From Uloborus plumipes (Eukaryota; Arthropoda; Arachnida; Araneae; Uloboridae), in NCBI GenBank assembly GCA_038373865.1, contig JAXGGA010001171.1, forward strand, positions 61,001-125,000: a DNA stretch of 64,000 bases, read 5' to 3'. Positions 50,601-61,138 of the stretch are shown piece after piece; position 1 is the first letter of the stretch, and each line of letters opens with the position of its first letter. The translations under genes and the position numbers were made by a program. The notes beneath the pieces were generated by a model. That model ran no database searches and was not told where the DNA came from. It was given only the letters and a program-made list of their open reading frames with translations.

Positions 50601-53600
50601 CAGCGAATACCGAATATTCAGTCACGATCAAGGACGATTAAGATGTTATTCGGCAGCAGCATAATTAACTGATTTTTATCCACAAGCGCAACAAGCGTGA
50701 ATTAGTTCACAGGTTTTAGTATTGTCATGATTTGAAATTAAAAGAAGTTGGAAACTATTTTTTTAAAAACTATTAGTATTAGTTTAAGCTTTAAAAAATA
50801 CTATGAAAAATAAATAAGAAGAAAGCAAATTCATCGTTTTGGACCAACACTTCTTAAGGAGCAGTATCAAGCTTTCAAAACAACTTTTTCTTTTTTTCTA
50901 TTCGAGACATTATTTCATGCAAAGCTTCTTAAGTAAAAAAATAAAACAAGCTAATTTTTCCAATTAAGCATTTTTTACATTTTTGTAGATTCAATGTTTT
51001 AGTTAAACACACTCTCTTTAAGCAGCTCTTAACAGGAATTATAATTTTATATTTCAGCAAGGTGGGGATGGCTATTTTTGATGCAGTAGATGCCCAAAAA
51101 ATCGACATAATGGATATAGACCTAAAAGGGGGGGGGGGTAGCCGATATATCGAGAACAAGGGCGGATCCAGAAAATTGTCAAGGGAGGGGCGATTGATTT
51201 TTATTACTTACTTTTTGCTATGCATACTGGTTTACAAATATTAATCACAAGGGTTTTAGACTTCAACTCTGAAACATTTCCGGAGGCGAACCCTAATCTT
51301 TCTCCCCCCCCCTCTACCAACCTCAGTAAATCTCATAAAAATTGCATTTTTCGAACTTCAAAACCGAAAAATTACGGGTGAAGAGTGCTTCAAGGGAGGA
51401 ACGATCGCCCCTCTCTTGTATTCGCTAGGGATGCACCGATAAGCAAAGTGGCCGATTACCGATTAATCGGCTGTTGATAATCGGCCGATTAATCGATTCG
51501 GCCGATTAATGATCAGTTTTTTTTTAATATCATCCATTTCACCATCAATTCCCCCCCCCCCCTTTCTTTTGGATTTAGAGTTTGGAAATAGTTACTAATT
51601 TATGTCAGAGACAAGATTTTTTTTATTCCATTTTCCTAATTTTCCCAAAAACAATTTCAACATTTTATCAAATTTATTTGAACCAATTTTCATATTATAG
51701 TTAATCAAATGAAATTAAAACACTAATTTATTTCTCAATTGTGAGTTGCTATTTAATTCAAGATTTTTCTTTTTTGAAAATTAGAGATTATCTAAAAGCG
51801 CTATGCTAAGGAGAAAAGTACCGACATATGAAAAATATTGCAAAACTAGCTGCGTGGCCCGGCGTTGCACGGGCTTTAATAGAAAGAAGGCAGTTTGAGA
51901 AAACTACTCGTTGCTAAGGTGGCTCGCTTTTAAAGTAGCGAGGAAAGTTAAGTTTCAACAAACTACTCGCCGCCAAGGCGGCTCGCCTTTAAGGTGTCCA
52001 GGAAGGTTTCAAAATAGACTCATTTGAAGCCAACGTATATATGTGCTACATAAGGAAAAAAAAGTTAAAAGAATAATTAAACACTACCCAATATAAAAAT
52101 ACTATGCAATTAAATTATGTGTTTAGTACCAATGATAAAAAGTAGTAAAAACGTTTCAAAAATATAACGAATCATATTATTTACTTTGATTAGTAACTAT
52201 CTTAAATCATTAAAAAAAAGAAGGTTTGACTCATTTGAAACCTACTTACCTACTTATTACATAAGAAAAAAATCTGGTATGGACCCCACACTACTTCCTT
52301 TTACGTGTAAATTTCTTAGTAGTTGCCTTAAGTGTTAAAAAAAGTGCTTGGAGTGAGTAAGGTAACAATTAAAATATTTACTCCCCTAATCTACCACGAA
52401 ACAATGCAAAAAATATTTTACAATGGTTATTTTTCTAAATATTGCTGATTTTAATATCATTTAGTGAATTTTTCGCAAAATATCGCCAATAGCGCGAAGT
52501 TGAACCCAAATTCAAAAAATAATTTTTTCGCTAAATTTGTCGCCAACTTGGCGATATGTCGCCAAGTTGGCGTCAAACACTTGGCGACCAAAAGCTTGGC
52601 GACATGTCGCCAAGTGGTGGCGCCAATTCATATCACTTGAGTCTGTATTGAAATTAACATTGATTTACCCCAAAAAAGGGGTAAAAGACCCCTTTGGGAA
52701 CATTCGAATGCAATCACAAGGGGAGGTGCACAACTAGACCCCTCTCAAAGCCTACATACCAAGCTAGAAGTTTCTACGGCATATAGTTTTTGAGTTATGC
52801 GAGCCACATACGCACATACATCCGCACATACGTACATACAGACGTCACGAGAAAACTCGTCGTAATTTACTCGGGGGTGGTCGAAATTGATTTTTCGGCT
52901 GTTTGTATGTTGTTAGGTACATATGCACGTGCTGACAGGTCGAAAAAACTACGCGACATTCATTCAGGGGTGAGCAAAGTCAAAATTTAGACCGAAATTT
53001 GAGTGAAATTTTTTTCGTGATCACAATACTTCCTTTACTACGTAAAAGGAAGTAAAAAAGTCAAAAGAATAAGAAAACAATAGCAGTACGAAACAAAAAC
53101 TATTGAAACTATTTTGAAAGTTAAAAGACACGTTTGTTGTCAAATATCAAATTGCTACATTATGTCACAGTTAAATATTAAAGGCTAAAATCTTTGAAAT
53201 TGTACCGAACTGAAAGGAATTATTTGCCTTGTTATAATCATCATAGGATGGCCTAGAAACGCCATAAAATAAAATGCTTTTAATAAACGAAATGAAGAAA
53301 AGGACACCAACAATGAATTTAAAAGATATCGGCATAGCAACGCAATAAAACGTTAATAATTTGATCAGAAAAGAGGTTTTCGAACTCAAAGTTCAAACGC
53401 TTGTAACTTTTTTTCTAGTGGAGATAAAAGCTTGGTTCTTCGACTGTAAGTCGAATTACAGTAGAGAACCAATTATCCGGGATGTTTGGGACCACAGCTG
53501 TCCCGGATAACTGAATTTCCCGGTTTTCTGCATCGCTATACGAAGCTATATTTGCCAATTGTTTATAAAACCGAAGTTACTATAACAAATAGTAATGCAC

Positions 53601-56600
53601 CTTAAAATCTGAAGAGAAAACGATCCAGATGTGCTTATAGATATTACAATATTAAAAATTTCTGAGCTATATGACACTTATATCGTATTTATGAAGAAAC
53701 CGTTCATATTCATTTAGGTATTTCAAACGAAAAAAAAAAGCTCTTCAATTTTTAGAAATTGCCGAAAATGCCTATTTTGAAAAGTGGCGGAAAAATTGAC
53801 AAAATGTTGCCGGTTTTCTGGTTTCCCGGTATTTTGGTTCCCGGATAAAAGGTTCTGTACTGTAATTCTGGGGTTAAAAATATCGCTCTATCCAATGGCG
53901 TAAAAATCAAAACTGTGGAATAATTAGTTTATTTTTTATTGATGGTTTTAATGAACCAAGTATTGCAAGAAATCGGGTGAAGCCTTGCAAAAGGCAAGTT
54001 TAAAAATTAAATAACTCGTGCTGTGTTTAAGTTAGAGAATCGGAACAAACTGCATAGGACGGACAAAATTTTTCTGCTTCCAACGATATATAACATTAAT
54101 ATGTGAAAGTAATTTTTAACGCCAGTATTCGGCGATTTACGTGAAAATTTACCTTGAATTCGAATAAAAAGCGAATCGCTAATCGAATCTTTTCAAACTA
54201 TAGCCTAAAGTCTTTCTGGATAAATGGACTATTCAACAAAAAAAGAATTTTTCAAATCGAACCAGTAGTTCCTGAGATTAGCGCGTTCAAACAAACAAAC
54301 AAACTCTACAGCTTTATATATTAGTAAAGATTGTCTGTATATGCATATTTATGCAAAATAGAAAAATTCATTTTTGAAGCATGTATATCAACTGAGAGCA
54401 TTTTTTTTTTTTTTCATTCTTTGAATTATTTGTTTTATTTTTACTCACTACACATTCGTACTACATATTATAATTTTGTTTCAAGAAAATTATTTATTTT
54501 TTGTAAATTAATTCATCATAGCTTCTTGTTCAAGGCATACTGACAGTAATTTTATTTAATCCCCTGTTGATCGGCAAAATTTGTCTGATTATAAATAGAA
54601 TGAAGCACTCATGTTTTCAGGTTCCAATTTGAAAGTTCAGGAGTTTAATTATTTCTAATAGTGTCATTTGAATATCGGCTGTGAGGGTTCTCTTTTAATA
54701 TTCCATTCAGTTTTATGCACTGAATGAACTATTTGTTTTGTTTTTACTCTGTACACACTCCCATCTTGCATGTTATAGTAAGGATTGCAGAAAGTTACAT
54801 TTATTTAGTGTAAATAAAATTATTTATTATAGTTTCTTGGTGAAAGTATGCTTTAAAAATAATATTTAAAAATATTTTTCCGCCGATTAATCGGCAACAT
54901 TTTACCGATTATTATTAATCGGCGAAGTGGCCGATTAATCGGCTCTGCCGATTAATCGGTGCATCCCTAGTATCCGCCCCTAATCGAGAATGCACGCAGC
55001 AGGTTTTTCGCGCCAGATATTTCCACCCGTTCATGTCGTCGATTTTTCGGGGCTATATCATTTTAAACTTTTTCCCCACAAAGATCCGTTTTGATATTAA
55101 AACTGCTTGTCACAAGGTTGAGCTTCTGGTTGAGCCGTCACAATTTATCTCAGCCCTCATTGAAAGCATTCGAAAATGAGGCTCTGCAGTCTGGTACAAT
55201 GGCTGCTAAAAGAGGTAAAACCAGCACCAACCTACTTAAATAGGATATGGCCACCATTGAGCTATGTGGCCTGTGCTGTAAGACATCTGTCTTGTCCGCG
55301 CGAAATTAGAATGTTTTACCTTTCAATTTCTTAAATCACTACAAGCAGGGGTGCCCCGAACTAAAATTTTTGGGAGGGGGAAACTTATCAATTTGCCGAA
55401 TGAAGTTCCAATTTTACCGAATGACAAAATACAAGCGTGCACACATGTCGTACATGCATAACATTTAGTGAGAAAAACATAAGTCAAAAAGAACAAATAA
55501 TCTCAATGTTGCAATTTATTGCGAACTAGCTGTACCCGCCCGGCGTTGCCCGTGCATTTAGAAAATGCAGATAAGTGAATAGCGCAGGAATAGTAGTGTG
55601 TATAGCAACAAATCACAATAGTAGCAATTTCTAGTGTAAACAAAAAATAGCTTACTTATTGTAAGTATGTATGTATGGTAGAATGTGTATATTGTATGTA
55701 TGTAAGAATGTTGTATATGCGTGAAATAAGCATGGAGCGCTGTGAACGATGAGGGAATATAAAAATAACAAAAGGCAAACATTATTTTTAAGTTATTATA
55801 ATTTATTCCTTAAAATTATATATCATTAAACAATTACGACAGTAACACTATTAAACAATATCAATCTCTTAATGCTATAGCGTGAACAATATTTTTTGTT
55901 AGTCCATCTTTAGCTAACACAAACAAACTGGATGGTTTACCCACTCGAGAGCATGCCACGTATAATTGTCCGTGTGAAAAACATGGTGTTCTCAAATCTA
56001 AGCCACAAACAGACATCGTTTGACCTTGGGATTTGTTGATAGTCATTGCAAATGCCAATCTAATCAGAAACTGAATACGTTTGAATTGAATTGGCACATC
56101 TGTAGGTATAATAGGAATCCGTGGTATGAGTATATTTTCACCTCTGAACTTGCCATTTAAAATCCTGGCTTCGATCACGTTTTTCATTAATTTTTGAATG
56201 ACTAATCGCGTACCGTTGCACAGCCGGGGCGGGTTCAAATTACGAAGCAAGATAATTGGAGATCCAACCTTTATTTTTTAAAAATTTGTGTCACTTTAAT
56301 GGTCGTTCATACCCCCCCCCCCTCTCGCAGTGAAAAAAAAACATTACACAGCAGATTTTGCCTAATAACTCAACACTCATGGTGTTTGATACGTTTTATT
56401 TGTTTGTAATGATGTTTTTTGGTCACAAACAATATGAAAATCACAAAAAATAGTTACTTTAATTTTTAACATATATTTATCTTCTTCAGAATTTTTGACT
56501 TTTAATTTTACCTTGAATTTGACGTAAATGCAAGGTATAAAATACAGAATTTTATAAAGGTACAAAAATTAACATAATATAATTGATAGTGTATATAATT

Positions 56601-59089
56601 TTTGAAAAAATAATATAAGTGCCGCAAATCAAAAACCATTTATTGCCACAATCGATTCAAAGCCCCCAAAAATGGCGCAAACGTCCATAAGAAAATTCTA
56701 CAGCATCGAAGGACCCCATTGCCAATTTTAACAAAGATCCGACCAAAACTGTCATTTTGTACTATAAAAAAATATGGGGTAGATCCCCATGAGGGGATGT
56801 ACCTGCATAAGGACATTACAATCATTAAAATCATTCAAAAAAAAAAAAAAAAACATGCAGCTGTTCGAAAAAATCCTTGCGGGTCTGGATTCGATCTCAT
56901 TCCATCAGGAACTTCAACCTGACGCGCAGAACCACTTGACCATCGCTTCGCTCGCTGAAGTAAGGATTTACGATAACACATATTGTATTGGCGAGCAGCG
57001 ATCTCGAGAAGTTTCATAAATAGGTTTTTAAAAATTTTTCTACTTCAAAATTCGAAAATCGGGCTTCGAGGTCTGGTGGCCAGCCCCTTTGTGCTTCCGT
57101 GTAAAAAATTCCAGGTCCCTGCGTGCGATAGATTTGGCTGGAGAGCTCGGTCAAATGGACAGACAGACAGACACATTACACTTGCTTTTATTATTATAGA
57201 TAGAAAATTGTTATGTATCATGACATCGTATGTGCCTGCACGAAATTTTTGCACCTTACATTAAACTGCAGCATTAGCATTTCATTACTTCATTATGTCT
57301 CGTAAGAGGACCTTGGACCTGACACAGACAAGATTTTACTACCATTTTTGGTACCATGTACCCTCACGAAAATCGTTTCATAAAATCGGTACTTTCTTAG
57401 TGTATTAAAATCGGCACCTTCACACAAATGATTTTGAAAAATTGGCACGTTCGTAGATGCCGCCGAGAGCCAAGGCAGGGGTGCCCATTCCCCCCCCCCC
57501 CAAGCTCAATGGCGCAATTTATCCTCCCCCCAAAAAAATCACAACCGTCTTGTGCTTTTTATTTCTACCCCCTTTTTTATTAAATTTATTTTTTTAATAT
57601 TATCTATTTATTTTTTTGAATTACAGTATAACCTCGATTTAACGATTGCCTATGGACTGTAAAAAATTATCGTTAAATCGAGGATATCGTTAAATCGAGA
57701 AAGCATACTTATAAGTTAAACGGATTAAACTATTGATAATTAAGTGAACGCTTAAACATACGTTATTTTGCTTCTTTAAGAAAACTGCGCATTTATATTA
57801 TTTCCAAAGTTATTTCATCGATCTTTGTTTTCTCGTGTTGAGAAAATTTCACCTTTTTCGACCTCATTTTTTTCGACTGATCACTCTCCTCTCAAGGTGC
57901 TAAAAAATTTTGTTTGGAATGCTAGAAGTTTGGACGTTACTGAAGGATGAATCTTTTTACTATTGGAACATGAGGTCTCATGCTGTTGCAAGTAAAATAG
58001 TTAGAAAAATATTTTAAACATATACTACTGTATTTTTGACGAGAGATAATTTGGCCCTGCCCGATATCATCGTTAAATCGAGGAAAGCTATCGTTAAATT
58101 GAGGACGTTTTAACATTAAATTCAAGGCATATGAGTCGGGACCAATGAAATGTATCGTTAAATTGGGGAAATCGTTAAATCGGGTATCGTTAAATCGAAG
58201 TTATACTGTATAACAATTATTTTTTTTGCATGTTATTAATTTTTTATAAGTTCGAATTTTGCGCAGAATAGAATCGCTTTTTTTCCCTTCCTGACATTTC
58301 AAGCACACACGCACACACACAAAAAAAAATAAACGTATAAATAATAATAAAGAAATAAAATAAATTTAAAAAATGAATTAATGAATAAATTTTATTGAAA
58401 AAAGATCAGTAAATATTTGCGCAATTTTATAGTAATCTTTTAGCATTTGTTTCTGGGTTGCCATTTTTCTGACATTTTTCAGAAATCTAAGCAAGGCAAA
58501 GCCTATCAAGTTAAAATATGAAGGTATTTTTTGTACCTCTCGTGTTTTTAGCCCCCCTCCCCCCTAAAGAAATTAAAAATCGGATTTAAAATGGGTTGAC
58601 TTTGTTCTTTTCGAATTTAAATTTATATTGCGCAAATTTTCTGTCGCAAAAATTAAAATGTGTGTGTGTGGGGGGGGGGGGGGTGCGTCACAAAAATAGA
58701 AGGTCTTAATTCGTTTCCTAAAAATAGGTAGTAAAAAAGAAAATGGATAATAGTTTGGGTGTAGTTTATGTGAAAGTATCCGAGATTGGCTCCTTTGTCA
58801 ATACTGGTACATGTATTGTGACACTGCTTATTTCTACGATGTAGTAATTTTCCTGCTATTTTCTCATGAACAATGATTATATCTCATTTTTGAACACAAA
58901 TGCTCCTTCCTCATTTTCAAATGTTTGCTGAAAATTAAGTGCCTTTTTCTTTTTTCAGAGGAATTTACCGCCCATACGGCCAATGTCAATTGCTTGTCAT
59001 TTGGCCGGAAGTCTGGGCGAGTTATGGTTACTGGTGGAGATGACAAGAAAGTTAATCTTTGGGCTGTAGGAAAGCCAAACTGTATAATG
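41688..59089 (+). CDS. KATNB1: Katanin p80 WD40 subunit B1, first two exons (continues beyond window)
   Basis: Exon 1 is 41688-41721 ([11 protein letters not shown] plus one base, donor GTAAGT). Exon 2 is 58959-59089 (acceptor TTTTTTCAG, donor GTAAGT). Joining them makes a split CAG codon and gives [20 protein letters not shown], the conserved beginning of katanin p80, followed by the first WD40 repeat ending [19 protein letters not shown]. The next repeat (expected to begin with a SLTGH-like segment) is not in the window, so the gene extends past 64000. Katanin p80 targets the p60 AAA ATPase to microtubules and centrosomes for severing. The 17.2-kb first intron is almost wholly transposon-derived. 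I rate the exon 1 assignment slightly below exon 2 because it rests on a 34-nt match with correct phase. Confidence 0.88.
42776..43030 (+). repeat. Dispersed repeat, copy A
   Basis: Matches 51184-51425 over GGGCGATTGATTTT, CTGGTTTACAAA, and the closing CGAACTTCAA / GAAAAATT / CGATCGCCCC-like segments. Found in KATNB1 intron 1. No coding capacity. Confidence 0.5.
43998..44593. mobile_element. Foldback MITE with GGGGCATTTCACGG ends and TACT duplication
   Basis: 596 bp, arms of about 200 bp each in inverted orientation, starting GGGGCATTTCACGGTATTTG. Flanked by TACT on both sides (43994-43997 and 44594-44597). The phrase GTCCGTAAC recurs in each arm and near the loop. No coding capacity. The 4-bp duplication and GGG start tie it to the elements at 6722 and 10114. 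Confidence 0.85.
44926..46519. mobile_element. TIR element with ACTTACCCCCC...TTGGCGA ends
   Basis: About 1.6 kb. Left end ACTTACCCCCCCCTTGGCGA; right end read in reverse ACTTACCCCCCTCTTGGCGA. Inner hairpin words TCGCC / GGCGA lie next to both ends, the same style as inside two Helitrons. No clear target duplication. Short frames inside (for example 45078-45323, 45970-46245) match nothing I know and are probably chance. Confidence 0.7.
45199..45437 (+). repeat. Two-copy tandem repeat, period 119 bp
   Basis: GCCTAAGAAAATATGAGTGTT starts at 45199 and again at 45318; the copies share the reading through GTGTTAAGTGAATG, GGGTGTTAACAA and GCGCCATTTTTTGAGTGCT with few differences. It lies inside the element at 44926-46519. 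Confidence 0.85.
46621..46722. repeat. Short dispersed repeat, longer copy (GGGCTGGTCCTAGTC)
   Basis: Contains AAATACAAATACAAATGCGA, then CCAGCAGCAGGCTCTAGGCC and GGGCTGGTCCTAGTC. Shared with 39500-39560. It adjoins the right end of the element at 44926-46519. Confidence 0.45.
48586..49092. mobile_element. hAT-type MITE (CAGAGGTGCCCAC ends)
   Basis: 507 bp with a perfect 8-bp flanking duplication ACTTTAAT (48578-48585 and 49093-49100). Ends CAGAGGTGCCCACAAGGGGG and, in reverse, CAGGGATGCCCCCC. Subterminal TGGCGCAA / TTGCGCCA palindromes. The middle is AT-rich and non-coding. An inverted relative lies at 57476-58410. Confidence 0.85.
49260..49860 (+). repeat. Degenerate tandem units (about 80 bp) interrupted by a MITE
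   Basis: Successive stretches of the type ATCAAA-AGTCTAAAATT ... CTTAAATTTNNAAAAATTTT ... CTCCAAA recur at about 49268, 49440, 49680 and 49756. The MITE at 49503-49659 interrupts the block. Strongly diverged; probably an old satellite-like or gene-free repeat shared with 38040-38370 and 51290-51425. Confidence 0.45.
49503..49659. mobile_element. hAT-type MITE, copy 2 (CGTCATTT ends)
   Basis: Same family as 2274-2443: CAGGGACGTCATTTCAAG at the left, AAATGACGGGCTTG at the right. Flanks CTCTGAAC (49495-49502) and CTCCGAAC (49660-49667) are a 7-of-8 duplication. The long C-run inside is likely of uncertain length. Confidence 0.8.
51184..51425 (+). repeat. Dispersed repeat, copy B
   Basis: Direct relative of 42776-43030, sharing GGGCGATTGATTTT, ACTGGTTTACAAAT and CGATCGCCCC-like parts. 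Interrupted at its right end by the hAT MITE at 51426. Confidence 0.5.
52288..53052. mobile_element. TIR-bounded segment (ACTTCCTTTTACGT ends) inside the Helitron
   Basis: ACTTCCTTTTACGT lies at the left and ACGTAAAAGGAAGT at 53039-53052. The left end also occurs in Helitron copy 1 near 17768, so it may be a captured older element. Contains CATACGCACATACATCCGCA-type short repeats. Confidence 0.5.
53459..53862. mobile_element. pogo-type MITE (CAGTAGAGAACC ends)
   Basis: 404 bp between TA dinucleotides. Left CAGTAGAGAACCAATTATCC; right in reverse CAGTACAGAACCTTTTATCC. Repeated CCCGGATAA / CCCGGTTTTCTG words near both ends. Nested inside the Helitron at 51846-54330. Confidence 0.75.
55526..57200 (-). 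mobile_element. Helitron, copy 3, with helicase fragment
   Basis: Plus strand CTAGCTGTACCCGCCCGGCG at the left is the reverse of a hairpin plus CTAG 3' end; the right end TTATTATTATAGA is the reverse of a TCTATAATAATAA 5' start. Bounded by A on the left and T on the right. It keeps part of the Helitron helicase (see 55861-56250). Confidence 0.8.
55861..56250 (-). pseudogene. Helitron Pif1-like helicase, C-terminal fragment
   Basis: A 129-codon open stretch carrying the last motifs of the Pif1-type helicase of Helitrons: [11 protein letters not shown] near residue 6, [20 protein letters not shown] around residues 65-78, then LYVACSRV near residue 98. The upstream Rep and earlier helicase motifs are absent, so this is a remnant of a once autonomous element. 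The ATG is an open-frame artefact; the real frame is truncated upstream. Confidence 0.9.
57476..58410. mobile_element. hAT-type MITE relative of 48586-49092, inverted and truncated
   Basis: Starts CAGGGGTGCCCATTCC followed by C-run and AGCTCAATGGCGCAA, matching the reverse of 48985-49092. Its far part (58240-58400) again matches the reverse of the other half. The right end is lost. A pogo-type MITE is nested in it. Confidence 0.65.
57624..58208. mobile_element. pogo-type MITE with iterated ATCGTTAAATCGAGG
   Basis: 585 bp between TA dinucleotides; ends CAGTATAACCTCGATTTAAC and its near complement. ATCGTTAAATCGAG-like words occur seven or more times, clustered near both ends (about 57667, 57688, 58068, 58090, 58154, 58170, 58186). 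No transposase. Confidence 0.8.
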
Positions 59090-60610
59090 GTAAGTGTTCA
59101 TTTTGTGCAACAATGGCTCGTTTTACTGTCGACTTTACGCCTTCGGCGACCAACCGGTTCGCCAATTATTGTCTGTCTTTGCATGTTCTTTTTTATGTTT
59201 TGGACACTTTTTGGGCTATACGATAGTCAAAATTTAAAGGAATCAAAAGTGTATCATGAAACATTTTGATTAATTCCCTAAAAGCGTATTTTTTAGTTTT
59301 TTAAAACTATATTTTAAAATTATTACACCCAGACAATCGGATGTCATCAAAAAATTTAAACAAAACCAACGCTTTGCAACTTTTTAAATTAATGTAGCAT
59401 TTCTATGTCTTGCTGCTATTCCTAGTTCTCTTGCCGTAATGAAATGCTATTTCCGGATCGATGACATGCATTCGTGCTTTCCTATGTCACGCGAGCTGAA
59501 TGTCGGAATGAAACAGCTTTGATTGCTGGATGTGAATGTTATCTGTAATGATGTTTCGGTTTAAAGATCTAATTTATTTCAAAAATATATTGTGTATTCA
59601 AAGATAATCCTTGTGATGATTACAACTGAAAAATCGTTTTATTGTGGAAGTTTTGTACACTTTTCAAATGTTCCATTAGTATAGCTCTTTTCCTCTTTTG
59701 TATACAGATGCGAACCGAACTCGCCGGAGTCAATTAATGGTTGATGTATTGTTGTAAATGTATCCAAATTAAGCAAAATTTTCATCCTGTCTGTTTTTGC
59801 TATTTTTATGTGTGTAGGGCGGAAAGGATTATCAAACAAAGCTCAAGGCCAGCGGTGCGTGGGGGGGGGGGGGGTATTTCAGAATCTCTTTAAAGCTCCA
59901 TCGATTACAAATCATGTCATTCATTTGACTTGAAGTCTTTGTTTCAGTTCTGTGCATCGTATATTTTACGCATAAATTTTGTATACATTTCTGTTTTATA
60001 ACTGTAATGAACGCAACGAGACCTTCTCTCCATGCACACGTGAACTATATTTTTAAAAAAGTTTGTTTTATAGATTCAAACGCTTTGCATAGTGACAAAC
60101 GTTTCGCAACTGCTGCTCATAAGTTTCTTATCGTTTGAAGATATCTCTTTTGTGCTTCCGGAGATGTTAACTCATCAAAATAGAACATCTCCGTTCGGAA
60201 GCACAAGAATATATCGTCTGAGTTCGTAACTTTGTTATCTTTTCTAAATCCCCTGTTTCTCCCTCCGCTCGAAAGAACGAAACATCTTTTGTCACACAGT
60301 GATGTATTTCTTCGTGCAGAGCGATCCAGAATAACGCTACCAGTTGTAAAATATTTCATTTTAAAAATACTGTCGTACTCGCTCAATCGGGCAGCGGATA
60401 AACAAATACCCAGCTTATACGAATAAATAATCTCGGAACCGAATATTTCCCATGCCATAGACGCAATGTTAAAGATCCCCGCTTAATCGAATATCCCGCA
60501 TTCGAATTTGATTTCTTGGTACAGTACTTGTTGAGAGTATTTGTTTAATGAGGGCCAACTGTACTATTAATTATTAATACTAATTATATTTTGGTTTGTT
60601 GACGACTCAT
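59090..60610 (+). other. KATNB1 intron 2 segment, no gene recognised
   Basis: No exon of KATNB1 is visible. A G-run (59858-59873) and a pogo-like half end near 60525-60565 are the only notable features. The open stretch on the minus strand at 60117-60458 has no recognised similarity. Confidence 0.4.
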
Positions 60611-61138
60611 ACAGGGTGAGTTCTGGTAAGTGCGTACCCTTTTTTTCAAAGTTCATGTTCTCAAGGATGCTGCTCTGTTGAAAAATCTTGTACACTCACG
60701 ATTTTTTTTAGTTTTCTTTCCAGATCCTTTACTAAGATTTTCAAGCATATAATATGTCAAATAAACCATAAGCATAGGTTTTGTGACCTAGTCTATGACA
60801 CCTATTCTAAGGTACGCACTTTCCCTACCTAGCGGGGTAAGTGCGTCCACCTTAAATTATGTGAATATGAGCAGGAAAAAACTTCTGGCACATATTAAAT
60901 ATGTTAGGTAGTTTCCTTGGGATAATTCCTAATACTAGAGATCAGCATTTGCTTGCATGGATGAAACTCAATCAGTGATATTCCACGTGTCTTACGAACA
61001 ACTGTGATTTGAAGATTAAGAGAGTTGTGTCTGTGATTCTTCCTCTGTCCTTTTAATAAGACCAAGTGAGCAAATGTAAGTTGTTTTTATTTAGTAATAA
61101 TCACTTATAGTCTACATAGCTTATTTTGGTTTAATACA

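Larger units (their letters stand above)
51846..54330 (-). mobile_element. Non-autonomous Helitron, copy 2, nested in a hAT MITE
   Basis: On the minus strand it starts TCTTTACTAATATATAAAGC and ends with CTAG after a GC-rich hairpin (plus strand CTAGCTGCGTGGCCCGGCG). Insertion between A and T is shown directly by comparison with the copy at 23056-24078, which reads through the site. Shares 52275-52410 and the TTGGCGA hairpin block (52535-52627) with Helitron copy 1. Holds two further nested elements. Confidence 0.85.
51426..54969. mobile_element. hAT-type MITE (TAGGGATGCACCGA ends) carrying a nested Helitron
   Basis: Ends TAGGGATGCACCGAT and its complement, with flanks GTATTCGC (51418-51425) and GTATCCGC (54970-54977), a 7-of-8 target duplication. 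Without the nested Helitron the MITE is about 1060 bp. Both ends contain repeated CCGATTAATCGG palindromes. A relative without the Helitron is at 23056-24078. Confidence 0.85.

Noticed and set aside
52795..52850. Coding repeat suggested by open frame with [13 protein letters not shown] residues
   Set aside because: It is translation of an ACATACGCACATAC short repeat inside a Helitron.
60117..60458. 113-codon open frame on the minus strand in KATNB1 intron 2
   Set aside because: No recognised similarity, no splice context; possibly an old repeat. Not supported as a gene.
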